This document shows, one piece after another, positions 7,927 through 15,652 of a DNA stretch of 37,605 nt. The stretch lies in NCBI GenBank assembly GCA_021296255.1, contig JAGWAU010000029.1, positions 1-37,605 of the forward strand. The letters are read 5' to 3'. The notes beneath the pieces are model-generated. The model was not told the DNA's origin, did not search any database, and saw only the letters and a program-made list of their open reading frames with translations. The translations under genes were made by a program, and so were the position numbers. The first letter of the stretch is position 1, and every line of letters begins with the position of its first letter. The DNA is from Alphaproteobacteria bacterium. GTDB lineage: Bacteria > Pseudomonadota > Alphaproteobacteria > UBA2966.

Positions 7927-9045
7927 GTGCAGACGGACCACGACACGGATGCGCAGGCCTGGCTTCGTCCGAGCGTTCGGGGCATCCCGGCCTACGAAGG
8001 GCCGAAGACGGCGGCCGACGTGGACGTCGACAAGGTGCGACTGCTCCACCTGAACGAGAGCCCGCACCCGCCGTCGCCCAAAGCCATCGAGGCCATCCGG
8101 GATTTCGGCGATCACCTCAACCGCTACCCGGACATCCACGCGCGGGCCCTGGCGAACGCCCTCTCGGCGCGAACGGGAGTCCCCGCCGATCAGATCATCT
8201 TCGGCGCCGGCACCGACGAACTGGTGCATTTCGTCTGCCAGATCACGACCGGCCGCGGGGACGCCGCGGTCATGCCCTGGCCGACGTTCCCCCGGTATGC
8301 GCTGACGACCCGAATCGGAGGCGGCGAGGCGATCAAGGTGCCCCTCGACGACGGCGGGGCCAACGACGCGAGCGCCTTGCTCGCCGCGATCAACAACCGG
8401 ACGCGCACGGTGTGGTGCTGCACTCCGAACCCGCCGTCCGGCGGCATGATGGACGAGACGGCCCTGCGCCGACTCGCCGAGGGCGTGCCGGAAAACGTGC
8501 TGCTCGCGGTCGACGAGGCCTATCACGAATACGGTCGGCACGCAGGCGGACCGGACGTCCTGGCGGCACTGAAGGGCCGCCGCGGCCCGTGGCTGGTCTT
8601 GCGGACATTTTCCAAGGCCTACGGCCTCGGCGCCGTGCGGGTGGGGTATGCGCTCTGCGGTTCGGCCGAAGTCTCCGAGGCGCTGCGCAAGACCAGGCTG
8701 CAATACGGCACCAACTCGCTGGGCCAGGCGGCCGCCCTCGCCGCCCTCGAAGACGATGCCTACCTGCAAAAGACCCTGGAACTGACGGCCCGCGAGCGAA
8801 CGCGGCTCGCCGAAGGCCTCGCGGCCCTGGGTCTGACACCCCTGCCGACCGCGGCGAATTTCGTTTCCGCGGAACTGCCTGGCGATGCGGCGGAGGTCTC
8901 GCGGGCGCTCGCCGAACGCGACATCCTGACGCGGGGCTGGCGCGATCCCGGGCATCCCCGTCACATTCGTATCACCGTGGGCCTGCCCGAGGACACCGAC
9001 GCGGTGCTGACGGCCATGAAGGACGTCCTGGAGGATCTGCTTTGA
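7927..9045 (+). CDS. class I/II aminotransferase, HisC-like
   Basis: A 372-residue fold-type I PLP enzyme most like histidinol-phosphate aminotransferases. Visible features are the HLNESPHPPSP start of the domain, NPPSG (168-172), D196 in VDEAY that contacts the pyridine nitrogen, the Schiff-base lysine K230 in RTFSKAYG, and R238 in GAVRVGY. HisC-like enzymes outside his operons act on many amino acids. Next to a sulfopyruvate/phosphonopyruvate-type decarboxylase, an attractive inference is that this one interconverts cysteate and sulfopyruvate, or phosphonoalanine and phosphonopyruvate. The start is GTG at 7927 with a purine-rich GGGGAAA just upstream. Its TGA overlaps the TTG start of the next gene (TTGA, 9042-9045). 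Confidence 0.88.
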   Translation: MQTDHDTDAQAWLRPSVRGIPAYEGPKTAADVDVDKVRLLHLNESPHPPSPKAIEAIRDFGDHLNRYPDIHARALANALSARTGVPADQIIFGAGTDELVHFVCQITTGRGDAAVMPWPTFPRYALTTRIGGGEAIKVPLDDGGANDASALLAAINNRTRTVWCCTPNPPSGGMMDETALRRLAEGVPENVLLAVDEAYHEYGRHAGGPDVLAALKGRRGPWLVLRTFSKAYGLGAVRVGYALCGSAEVSEALRKTRLQYGTNSLGQAAALAALEDDAYLQKTLELTARERTRLAEGLAALGLTPLPTAANFVSAELPGDAAEVSRALAERDILTRGWRDPGHPRHIRITVGLPEDTDAVLTAMKDVLEDLL

Positions 9046-9566
9046 CGGCTGCGGATCACAACGGTTCGCTGTCGGGTCGCGCCATCATCCACGCGATCAA
9101 GGCCGCCGGCGTCGAGTACGTTGTCTCGGTTCCGGACATCGTGACCAGCGACGGCCTGCTGTGGCCGATCTCCCGCGATGCGGACCTCACGCACATCCGG
9201 GTGTGCAAGGAGGACGAAGGCGTATCCATCTGCACGGCGCTCGCCTATTGCGGCAAGCGTGCTCTCCTGCTGATCCAGAACACGGGATTCCTCGATTCCA
9301 TCAACGCCATCCGCGCCATCGCCGTGGAATACGACAATCCGCTCTGCATGATGATCGGCCTTCAGGGAAAGGAGCCGGACGTTCTGCCGATCCAGTCGGA
9401 CAAGGTGAGCGTGCGCATCGTCGAGCCCATGCTCGACGTCATGGGGATCGCGTACCACCTCCTGCAGACGACGGCGAACACCGATGCCATCGCGCCGGCG
9501 ATCGAAGCCGCCTACCGGGACGACCATCCCGTGTGCTTCGTCATCGGCCGGAGCCCGAGCGAGTGA
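9042..9566 (+). CDS. sulfopyruvate/phosphonopyruvate decarboxylase, alpha subunit (ComD-like)
   Basis: A 174-residue protein forming the Pyr-binding half of a split TPP decarboxylase. It has SGRAIIHAIKAAGVEYVVSVP, the catalytic-type glutamate E59 in RVCKEDEGVS that activates the TPP ring, and LLIQNTGFLDSINAI, all typical of ComD. ComD/ComE decarboxylate sulfopyruvate to sulfoacetaldehyde in coenzyme M synthesis and in sulfonate breakdown; the related Ppd acts on phosphonopyruvate. The start is TTG at 9042, overlapping the aminotransferase stop, with GGAGG about nine bases upstream. The beta subunit follows 10 bp later. Confidence 0.87.
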   Translation: MTAADHNGSLSGRAIIHAIKAAGVEYVVSVPDIVTSDGLLWPISRDADLTHIRVCKEDEGVSICTALAYCGKRALLLIQNTGFLDSINAIRAIAVEYDNPLCMMIGLQGKEPDVLPIQSDKVSVRIVEPMLDVMGIAYHLLQTTANTDAIAPAIEAAYRDDHPVCFVIGRSPSE

Positions 9567-9576
9567 AGGCATCCCC

Positions 9577-10221
9577 ATGAAACGGATGAAGCGCGACGCG
9601 GCACTGAAGGTCATTGCCCGGCATGCGGGCGACAGCCTCGTGGTCGCGGCGTATCAGGCCGCCTTCGAGTGGATCGTCATCCGCCCGAGCGATTGCAACC
9701 TCATCGCCACGGGTGCCATGGGCCAAGCCTCCTCGCACGGTCTGGGGCTCGCCATCGGCCGGCCCGACCGCAAGGTCCTCGTTCTGGACGGCGACGGCAG
9801 CCTGCTGATGAACCTCGGCTCCCTCGTGACCATCGCCGAGGCGGCACCAGCGAACTTCTTTCATTTCGTGTGCAACAACGGCGTCTACGAGGCCAACGGC
9901 AGTCACCCGACGCCGGGCTCCGACACCGTCGATTTTCCCGGACTGGCCCTCGCGGCCGGCTATGGATCGGCGGACGCCTTCGACAACCTCCCCGACCTGG
10001 AGTCGCGTATCGGCGACGTGCTCGGCGGACAGGGTCCTTCGCTCATCGACCTCAGGGTCGAGCAGGGCGAGGCCTATCCCCAGGACTACGCCTACATGCA
10101 CGGCGCCGAGCACCGCGCCGCCTTCAAGGCCGCACTTCGCGCCTCCGGGACCGGCACGGCCGCCTCCGACGGTGCGCACGGTTCGCGTCAGCCGCCGCGC
10201 GGGCGGGCCACGACCCGGTGA
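9577..10221 (+). CDS. sulfopyruvate/phosphonopyruvate decarboxylase, beta subunit (ComE-like)
   Basis: A 214-residue PP-binding half of the TPP enzyme. It contains the TPP/Mg motif as GDGSLLMNLG beginning at residue 72 and ending at the N-N pair at 100-101 (FVCNNGVYEANG), preceded by NLIATGAMGQASSHGLGLAIG. This matches ComE and the C-terminal half of phosphonopyruvate decarboxylase. It should form a heteromer with the upstream alpha subunit. The last 25 residues are Gly/Ser/Arg-rich and look like a disordered tail that the family does not need. The start ATG at 9577 lies 10 bp after the alpha subunit stop. Confidence 0.87.
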   Translation: MKRMKRDAALKVIARHAGDSLVVAAYQAAFEWIVIRPSDCNLIATGAMGQASSHGLGLAIGRPDRKVLVLDGDGSLLMNLGSLVTIAEAAPANFFHFVCNNGVYEANGSHPTPGSDTVDFPGLALAAGYGSADAFDNLPDLESRIGDVLGGQGPSLIDLRVEQGEAYPQDYAYMHGAEHRAAFKAALRASGTGTAASDGAHGSRQPPRGRATTR

Positions 10222-10242
10222 CGACAGACAGAAAAGATTGAG

Positions 10243-10665
10243 ATGAGCGACGACGTCCCCAGCATCGTGTCGCACGTATCCATCGGCACGAACGACTTCG
10301 AGCGGGCGATTGCCTTCTACGACGCCGTCATGCCCGCGGTCGGCGCCCGGCGCGTCATGGAGCATCCCGGCGCGGTCGCCTACGGCAAGCAGTTCCCCGA
10401 ATTCTGGGTGCAGACCCCGATCGATGAAACCCCGGCCACCACGGGCAACGGCAGCCATTTCGGCTTCATCGCTTCATCGAAGGAAATGGTGCGGGCCTTC
10501 CACGACGCGGCCATCGCGGCCGGCGCCACCGACGACGGCGCACCGGGTCCGCGCCCCCTCTACGGCGAGCCCTACTACGGCTGCTTCGTTCGCGACCCCG
10601 ACGGCCACAAGATCGAAGCGGCATATTGGGACATGGAACTTGCGCGAAAGCTCGGCATGAGCTGA
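10243..10665 (+). CDS. VOC (glyoxalase/bleomycin-resistance) family protein
   Basis: A 140-residue vicinal-oxygen-chelate protein. It has two beta-alpha-beta-beta-beta modules: HVSIGTNDFERAIAFYDAVM at the start, with the metal-ligand-type His in HVSIG, and GCFVRDPDGHKIEAAYWD near the end with the usual DPDGH and E. Members isomerise, cleave or modify small molecules on a divalent metal, or bind drugs; the sequence does not say which. It is 21 bp after the ComE-like gene and ends the operon. Directly after its stop begin fragments of unrelated genes on the other strand. Confidence 0.85.
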   Translation: MSDDVPSIVSHVSIGTNDFERAIAFYDAVMPAVGARRVMEHPGAVAYGKQFPEFWVQTPIDETPATTGNGSHFGFIASSKEMVRAFHDAAIAAGATDDGAPGPRPLYGEPYYGCFVRDPDGHKIEAAYWDMELARKLGMS

Positions 10666-10666
10666 C

Positions 10667-10738
10667 TCAGGCCCTCCCCCGCCCGGCATGGTCGAGAAGA
10701 CGACACAGGTCGATGAAGTGCTCCTGCGCGGCGGCAAC
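10667..10738 (-). pseudogene. scrap of an MmeI-type restriction-methylase N-terminus
   Basis: On the minus strand 10738-10667 reads VAAAQEHFIDLCRLLDHAGRGRA and stop. The part AAQEHFIDLCRLLDH matches a highly conserved N-terminal block that I recall in large class I DNA methyltransferases of the type IIG/MmeI group, where it follows 'FIAKWR...LKERS'. After DHA the match ends. Only about 15 codons survive, fused to the tail of a broken antitoxin gene, so this is a recombination scar and not a working gene. Confidence 0.5.
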
Positions 10739-10938
10739 TCCAACTCGACGCCGCCGAAGGGCCTGAACAGTTCGTGGATCGCCGTCCCCAGACCCTTCTC
10801 CGGCACGGCTTGCCGTCCGACCGCCTCGCGCAGGATCAGCCGCACTCCCTCTTCCATGGAACGGCCATTTCCGGCCGCGCGTTTGCGAAGCCGGATCTTC
10901 ACGTCGTCGTCGAGATTGCGGATCGTGATGCTCGCCAT
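10726..10938 (-). pseudogene. FitA/VapB-type ribbon-helix-helix antitoxin, 3' end replaced
   Basis: The ATG at 10938 starts MASITIRNLDDDVKIRLRKR and continues to LFRPFGGVELELPPR, a textbook FitA-like antitoxin: an RHH DNA-binding N-terminus and a toxin-neutralising tail. The normal family protein stops within a few residues and is followed by a PIN-domain toxin. Here the frame runs on past PPR through unrelated DNA and antisense to the VOC gene until 10474, and no PIN toxin is present. The break coincides with the start of the MmeI-like scrap, joined over a GC-rich stretch both can read. I treat the antitoxin as an orphan with a foreign end. It could still bind DNA through its RHH part. Confidence 0.72.
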
Positions 10939-11015
10939 GTCCCGGCGGTCCGTCAGCACATCAAACGGAAGCCTACGCAGTGCTGGCGATGCGATCAAAC
11001 CGTAGTTTTTCCGCT

Positions 11016-11858
11016 TCACTTCCGACCTGTCCGGCGCGTTCCGGCCCGGCTCTCGTAACGGGTAGCGAGCGTATTGGCGCCGACGATCAAGACGGCGCCG
11101 AGCCAGGTCCAGACGTCCGGCACCTGCGAAAAGACCAAAAAGCCGATGATGGTGACGAATATCAGGCGCATGAAGTCGAAAGGCACGATGACCGAGACGT
11201 CGGCTGCGCCATAGGCCCTTACCAGGCAGAGCTGGGCGATGGTGCCCAGCACACCCGACGCGGCGGCGACCCCGAGGATCTCGGTGGACGGAGTTCGCCA
11301 GAACGGCAGGGACATGCCAAGCGTGACCACCGACATGAACAGGGAGACGTAGAAGACCACGGTGAACGGAGCTTCGGTGGCGCTGAGCCGGCGGGTGATG
11401 AGCGCCGAGGCGGCGAAGCCGCACGCCGCCGCGAGCGCCGCCAGCGCTCCGGGCTGCACGATGGCGACGCCGGGCCGGATGATCGCCAGTACTCCGATGA
11501 AACCCACCAAGACCGCCAACCAACGGGCGCGGGTAACATCCTCGCGCAGAATCAACGCTCCGCCCAAAACCGCGAAGATCGGCATGGAAAAGCTGAGGGC
11601 CGTCGCCTCGGCCAACGGGACCAGGCTGAGAGCCACGACCCAGAGGGTGAACCCGAACACGCTCGAACAGCCCCGCGCCAGATGCAAACCGGGGCGGCGG
11701 GTCTTCAGGGCACCGAACCCGGTCCTCAGTATCCACGGACCGAGGAACAGCAGACCGAAGACGCTTCGCAGGAAGACGGTCTGGAAGGGATGCAGCTCCA
11801 GGGTGATGTGACGGAGCATCCCGTCCATCGAGGCGAAGCAGAACATCGCCACGGACAT
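11016..11858 (-). CDS. EamA/DMT-family exporter
   Basis: A 280-residue inner-membrane protein with about ten hydrophobic helices in two EamA repeats (roughly residues 1-125 and 135-270). Typical signatures are FRSVFGLLF-like residues after helix 2, the AEATALSFSMPIF segment at the end of the first repeat, and IGVLAIIRPG. Such proteins export amino acids or other small metabolites; the substrate is unknown. The ATG at 11858 is used, but it begins inside the first predicted helix, so the true start may be slightly upstream at a non-ATG codon (the frame is open and reads GLW before it). It lies 81 bp downstream of the arylformamidase-like gene and is probably co-transcribed with it. Confidence 0.85.
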   Translation of the reverse strand: MSVAMFCFASMDGMLRHITLELHPFQTVFLRSVFGLLFLGPWILRTGFGALKTRRPGLHLARGCSSVFGFTLWVVALSLVPLAEATALSFSMPIFAVLGGALILREDVTRARWLAVLVGFIGVLAIIRPGVAIVQPGALAALAAACGFAASALITRRLSATEAPFTVVFYVSLFMSVVTLGMSLPFWRTPSTEILGVAAASGVLGTIAQLCLVRAYGAADVSVIVPFDFMRLIFVTIIGFLVFSQVPDVWTWLGAVLIVGANTLATRYESRAGTRRTGRK

Positions 11859-11939
11859 CCACAGCCCGCCCCGCGCGGCGGCGGGCAGTCCGGTGCCGCT
11901 TACGGTCCGTATCGTCTCCGGCCCCGGGGCGCGGCCTCC

Positions 11940-12806
11940 CTATCCCAGACCCATCTGCGCCAGGATGGCCCGGGTCAGGGGATGGCCGGGGTCGGCCAGC
12001 CGGTCCGTAACGTCGAAATGGTTGTCGCCGTCCAGCTCCACGTATTCGCTCTCATGGCCGAGATCCCCGCACTTCTCGGCGAAATCCTTCGACTGCCGCC
12101 TGAAGGTTTCCGACTCCGCACCGCCGACCGCGCAAAGGACCGGTCCATTGAAATGCAACGGCAGGTATTGCGGGCTGCAGGCCGCCGCACCCTCGGCGGT
12201 CAGACGGATGTCCTTCTGCAGATCGCTGTGGCGATGGGGCTCGATGTCGAACAGGCCGCTGAGCGGTATGGCCCCACGGATCAGATCCGCCGGCAGGCCG
12301 TGGTCGGCCGACCAGTCGGTCGCCATCATCATGCCGGTCAGGTGCCCGCCGGCGGAATGGCCGGCCACGTGAATGCGCCCCGGATCGCCGTTGAAATCCG
12401 CGATGTTGTCGAAGGTCCAGATCAGCGCCCTGCGGACCTGCTCCACGATGTCCGGAACCGTGACGTCGGGGCAGAGCTCGTACTCCGGGGTCACCGCGGC
12501 GGCGCCGGCGGCGACCACGGGCTCCACCACCTCGCTGTAGACGCTCTTCTCGAGCGCGCGCCAGTAGCCGCCGTGGATGAAGAAGAAGACGGGTGCGCCC
12601 GGCGCGGCCGCCGGATAGACGTCAAGGATCTGTCGCGGCGTGTCTCCATAGGGGACATCAAGGTGACAGGCCAGACGTTCGCGGGCCGCGGCGCTGCGCT
12701 CGGCCCCCTTCGCCAGATGTCCGTCGACATCGGGCACGGTGAGGCGCGGCAACAGCTCGAGGTTGAGCTCGTGGCGCTCGGCCTCGGTCATGTTCTCGTA
12801 GTCCAT
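11940..12806 (-). CDS. alpha/beta hydrolase, arylformamidase/esterase-like
   Basis: A 288-residue alpha/beta hydrolase. It has the oxyanion motif HGGYW (78-82), typical of kynurenine formamidase-like enzymes, the nucleophile elbow GHSAGG with S151, and a late DGDNHFD with H263 as the likely catalytic His; E231 in GGAESETF is the likely acid. The family hydrolyses N-formylkynurenine or small esters. No other tryptophan-degradation gene is present, so a general ester or amide role is as likely. The start ATG at 12806 follows a good AGGGGAGAGGG ribosome binding site. Confidence 0.85.
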   Translation of the reverse strand: MDYENMTEAERHELNLELLPRLTVPDVDGHLAKGAERSAAARERLACHLDVPYGDTPRQILDVYPAAAPGAPVFFFIHGGYWRALEKSVYSEVVEPVVAAGAAAVTPEYELCPDVTVPDIVEQVRRALIWTFDNIADFNGDPGRIHVAGHSAGGHLTGMMMATDWSADHGLPADLIRGAIPLSGLFDIEPHRHSDLQKDIRLTAEGAAACSPQYLPLHFNGPVLCAVGGAESETFRRQSKDFAEKCGDLGHESEYVELDGDNHFDVTDRLADPGHPLTRAILAQMGLG

Positions 12807-12849
12807 ATCGCCCTCTCCCCTTAATCACTTCGGCCCGATGCGAGGGCAC

Positions 12850-12981
12850 CGGCAACCCTCACCCCGTCCCTCTCCCGGAATTCGCGACGGAAGGGGACCC
12901 TCGTGCCACCCATGTTCTCCCTCTCCGCCCGCAAGCGGGAAGAGAGGGTTGCATAGGGCCGGCGTGTCCACAAGACACGCC
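12850..12981. repeat. intergenic palindromic repeats between divergent genes
   Basis: The 237-bp gap between the divergent hydrolase and dehydrogenase genes contains a CCCTCACCCCGTCCCTCTCCCGG-type pyrimidine run and two hairpins. The first is 12919-12932 with 12935-12948 (12 of 14 matches, 2-base loop, CCCTCTCC.../...AGAGAGGG arms). The second is 12961-12968 with 12974-12981 (GGCGTGTC/GACACGCC, perfect 8 bp). The arrangement resembles dispersed REP-type elements common in GC-rich proteobacteria. Neither hairpin has a T-tract, so they are not convincing terminators. Confidence 0.55.
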
Positions 12982-13043
12982 CTTCTCGGAACAACTGGGT
13001 GAAAGGGGCTCCGTGGTTCATAATCCGCCGGGGAGGAACGAAC

Positions 13044-14108
13044 ATGACCTACACTTTCGGCGTCATGCCGGGTGACGACATCGGACCCGAGGTGGTCCCG
13101 GAGGCGCTGCGGGTCGCCCGCGCGGCGCTCGACAAGGCCGGCGTCGACGCGACATGGGAGGATCTGCCGGTCGGCTGGGCCGCCTACCAGGAGCTCGGCA
13201 CCACCATGCCCGAGGACACCATCCCGCGGCTCCGGGAAATGGACGGCTGCGTGCTCGGCCCCATCGGCCACCGCGCCTACCCGCGGGACGATCCCAAGGC
13301 CATCCGCCCGGTGCCGGTGATGCGAAAGCAGATGGACCTCTACATGAGCGTGCGGCCGGCCAAGTCCTACCCTTCCCTGACCTCTCTCCACCAGGACGTC
13401 GATCTCGCTATCGTACGGGAGAACTCCGAGGGCTTTCCGCCCGACCGGAACATGGTCATGGGCTCCGGCGAGTTTCGGCCGACCGAGGACGTGACGCTCT
13501 CGGTCCGGGTGATCACGCGCCGGGCGAGCGAGCGTATCGCCCGCGCCGCCTTCGAAGTGGCCCGCGCCCGGCCCGCCAAGCACGTCACCGCCGTGCACAA
13601 GGACACGGTGTTCATGCTGAGCTGCGGCATGTTCGCCGAGGAGTGCCGCAAGGTCGCCGCCGAGCATCCGGACATCGCCTTCGACGAGGTCATGGTCGAC
13701 AGCTTCGCCGCTCACCTCGTCATGAAGCCCCAGCAGTTCGACACGGTCTGCATCACCAATACCTTCGGCGACATCATGGTGGACCTCGCCTCGGGCCTCG
13801 TCGGCGGCATGGGCATGGCGCCCGCCATTTCCGCGAGCGACGCCTTCGTCATGGCCCAGGCCAGCCACGGCTCGGCACCGGACATCGCCGGCCGGGGCAT
13901 CGCCAATCCCTACGCCGAGATCATGTCGATGGCGATGATGTTCGAGCACCTCGGCCGCACGCGCTCCGACGCGGGTATGAGCAAGGCCGCCCGGCTCGTC
14001 GAAGGCGCCGTGGAAAGCGTCATCGCGGACGGCGCGCCGCTGACGCCGGATCTCGGCGGCACGGCTTCGACGTCGGAAATGGGCGCCGCCATCGCCGCCT
14101 CGGTATAG
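13044..14108 (+). CDS. isopropylmalate/tartrate dehydrogenase-family enzyme
   Basis: A 354-residue beta-decarboxylating dehydrogenase of the isocitrate/isopropylmalate family. The N-terminus YTFGVMPGDDIGPEVVPEAL is diagnostic. Later come VRPAKSYP, VRENSEGFP (substrate loop), HKDTVFMLS with the catalytic Lys, DSFAAHLVMKPQQFDTV and the nucleotide-binding segment ASHGSAPDIAGRGIANP. These enzymes oxidise a 2-hydroxy acid with NAD(P) and usually decarboxylate it. Compared with LeuB the specificity loop differs and no leu genes are near, so a tartrate- or homoisocitrate-like substrate is plausible but unproven. ATG 13044 has GGGGAGG upstream. The aldehyde dehydrogenase gene follows after 60 bp. Confidence 0.87.
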   Translation: MTYTFGVMPGDDIGPEVVPEALRVARAALDKAGVDATWEDLPVGWAAYQELGTTMPEDTIPRLREMDGCVLGPIGHRAYPRDDPKAIRPVPVMRKQMDLYMSVRPAKSYPSLTSLHQDVDLAIVRENSEGFPPDRNMVMGSGEFRPTEDVTLSVRVITRRASERIARAAFEVARARPAKHVTAVHKDTVFMLSCGMFAEECRKVAAEHPDIAFDEVMVDSFAAHLVMKPQQFDTVCITNTFGDIMVDLASGLVGGMGMAPAISASDAFVMAQASHGSAPDIAGRGIANPYAEIMSMAMMFEHLGRTRSDAGMSKAARLVEGAVESVIADGAPLTPDLGGTASTSEMGAAIAASV

Positions 14109-14168
14109 TCGAACCACGGCGAGCAGGCGAATTCATCGGAAACATCCACGACGGGGAGACGCACCTTC

Positions 14169-15617
14169 ATGGAACACTTCGGCATGTACATCGACGGCGA
14201 GCGCTGCGAGGCCGCCGCGGGCGCCTGGTTCGACACGGACAACCCCTATACCGCCGCGCCCTGGGCAAAGGTCGCCAAGGCCGACGCCGGGGACGCCGAT
14301 CGGGCCGTACGGGCCGCCCACCGCGCCTTCACCGCCGGCGACTGGCCGAAGATGAAAGCATCGGACCGCGGCAGGCTCCTGGGCCGCCTCGGCGATCTGG
14401 TCCTGGAGAACGCCGAGGAACTCGCCCAAGCCGAAACGCGCGACAACGGCAAAGTCATCAGCGAGACCCGCAACCAGATGCGCACCATGGCCGGCTGGTA
14501 TCACTACTATGCGGGCCTCGCCGACAAGATCCAGGGCGACACCATCCCCGTCGACGAGGACACGTTCCTCAACTACACGCGCTTCGAGCCGGTCGGCGTC
14601 TGCGTCGCCATCACGCCATGGAATTCCCCGCTCAGGTTGCTGTCATGGAAGCTCGCCCCGGCGCTCGCCGCGGGCAACACCGTGGTCGTCAAGCCCTCCA
14701 GCAACACGTCCACCTCGACCCTCGTCCTCATGCGTCTCGTAGAGGAGGCGGGGTTTCCAGCCGGTGTCGTCAACGTCGTCACCGGGGGCGGCGGCGAGGT
14801 CGGCATGGCGCTGGTCGAGCACCCGCTGACCGCCAAGATCGCCTTCACCGGGAGCACCGAGGCCGGCACGCGGGTCTACGAGGCCGGCGCCCGGCACCTC
14901 AAGCGCGTGACGCTGGAGCTCGGCGGCAAATCCCCCAACATCCTGTTCGCCGATGCGGACCTCGAAAAAGCCGTCCCCGGCGTCGTCGCCGGCATCTTCG
15001 CCTCGACGGGCCAGACCTGCATCGCCGGCTCGCGCCTCCTGGTCCAGGAGAGCGTCCACGAGGAGGTTCTGAACGAGATCGTCGCCGTCGCCACTTCCCG
15101 GAAGATGGGTGATCCAACCCACGAGGGCACGCAACTCGGCCCCGTGGCCACCGCTTCGCAGTTCGACAAGATCATGGAATACGTCGACGTGGCCAAGGCC
15201 GACGGCGCGGAACTCATGTGCGGCGGCAACCGGGGCACCGGGCCGGAATGCGGCGACGGGCGCTTCATCGAGGCCACCGTGTTCGACGGCGTCGACAACA
15301 AGATGCGGGTAGCGCAGGAGGAGATCTTCGGTCCCATCCTTTCGGTCATCCGCTTCAAGGACGACGACGAGGCCGTGAGCATCGCCAACGACATCGATTT
15401 CGGTCTCGCCGCCGGCATCTGGACCGAAAATCTGAGCCGCGCACACAGGGTCGCCCGCGGCGTGCAGGCCGGAACGGTGTGGGTCAACACGTACCGCCAG
15501 CAATCCCCGATGATGCCCTTCGGCGGCTACAAGAAATCGGGGCTCGGGCGCGAATCGGGCGCCGCCATGATCCGCGAGTACCTTCAGCAGAAAAGCGTCT
15601 GGGTGGGACTGCGATAG
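14169..15617 (+). CDS. NAD(P)-dependent aldehyde dehydrogenase
   Basis: A 482-residue enzyme with the complete ALDH set: N152 in TPWNSP, K175 in VVVKPS, the coenzyme turn FTGSTEAG, general base E250 in LELGGKSP, and nucleophile C284 in GQTCIAGSR, then EEIFGPIL near the end. It oxidises an aldehyde to the acid in the cytoplasm; the closest named groups are betaine/aminobutyraldehyde-type ALDHs, but the substrate cannot be assigned. The start ATG at 14169 is preceded by ACGGGGAGACG. It lies between the isopropylmalate-dehydrogenase-like gene and two exporters, so the four genes may be one operon. Confidence 0.92.
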   Translation: MEHFGMYIDGERCEAAAGAWFDTDNPYTAAPWAKVAKADAGDADRAVRAAHRAFTAGDWPKMKASDRGRLLGRLGDLVLENAEELAQAETRDNGKVISETRNQMRTMAGWYHYYAGLADKIQGDTIPVDEDTFLNYTRFEPVGVCVAITPWNSPLRLLSWKLAPALAAGNTVVVKPSSNTSTSTLVLMRLVEEAGFPAGVVNVVTGGGGEVGMALVEHPLTAKIAFTGSTEAGTRVYEAGARHLKRVTLELGGKSPNILFADADLEKAVPGVVAGIFASTGQTCIAGSRLLVQESVHEEVLNEIVAVATSRKMGDPTHEGTQLGPVATASQFDKIMEYVDVAKADGAELMCGGNRGTGPECGDGRFIEATVFDGVDNKMRVAQEEIFGPILSVIRFKDDDEAVSIANDIDFGLAAGIWTENLSRAHRVARGVQAGTVWVNTYRQQSPMMPFGGYKKSGLGRESGAAMIREYLQQKSVWVGLR

Positions 15618-15652
15618 CGCGCCGGCCCGCCGTTCGTTCGAAGCGTGTTCCG

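Noticed and set aside
6829..8964. A 711-codon open frame on the minus strand
   Set aside because: It lies opposite the MetF-like and aminotransferase genes, is Arg/Gly/His-rich and has no recognisable domain. In GC-rich DNA the opposite frame of real genes is often open.
12961..12981. Perfect 8-bp hairpin as a rho-independent terminator
   Set aside because: No run of T follows on either strand and both flanking genes start, rather than end, at this gap.
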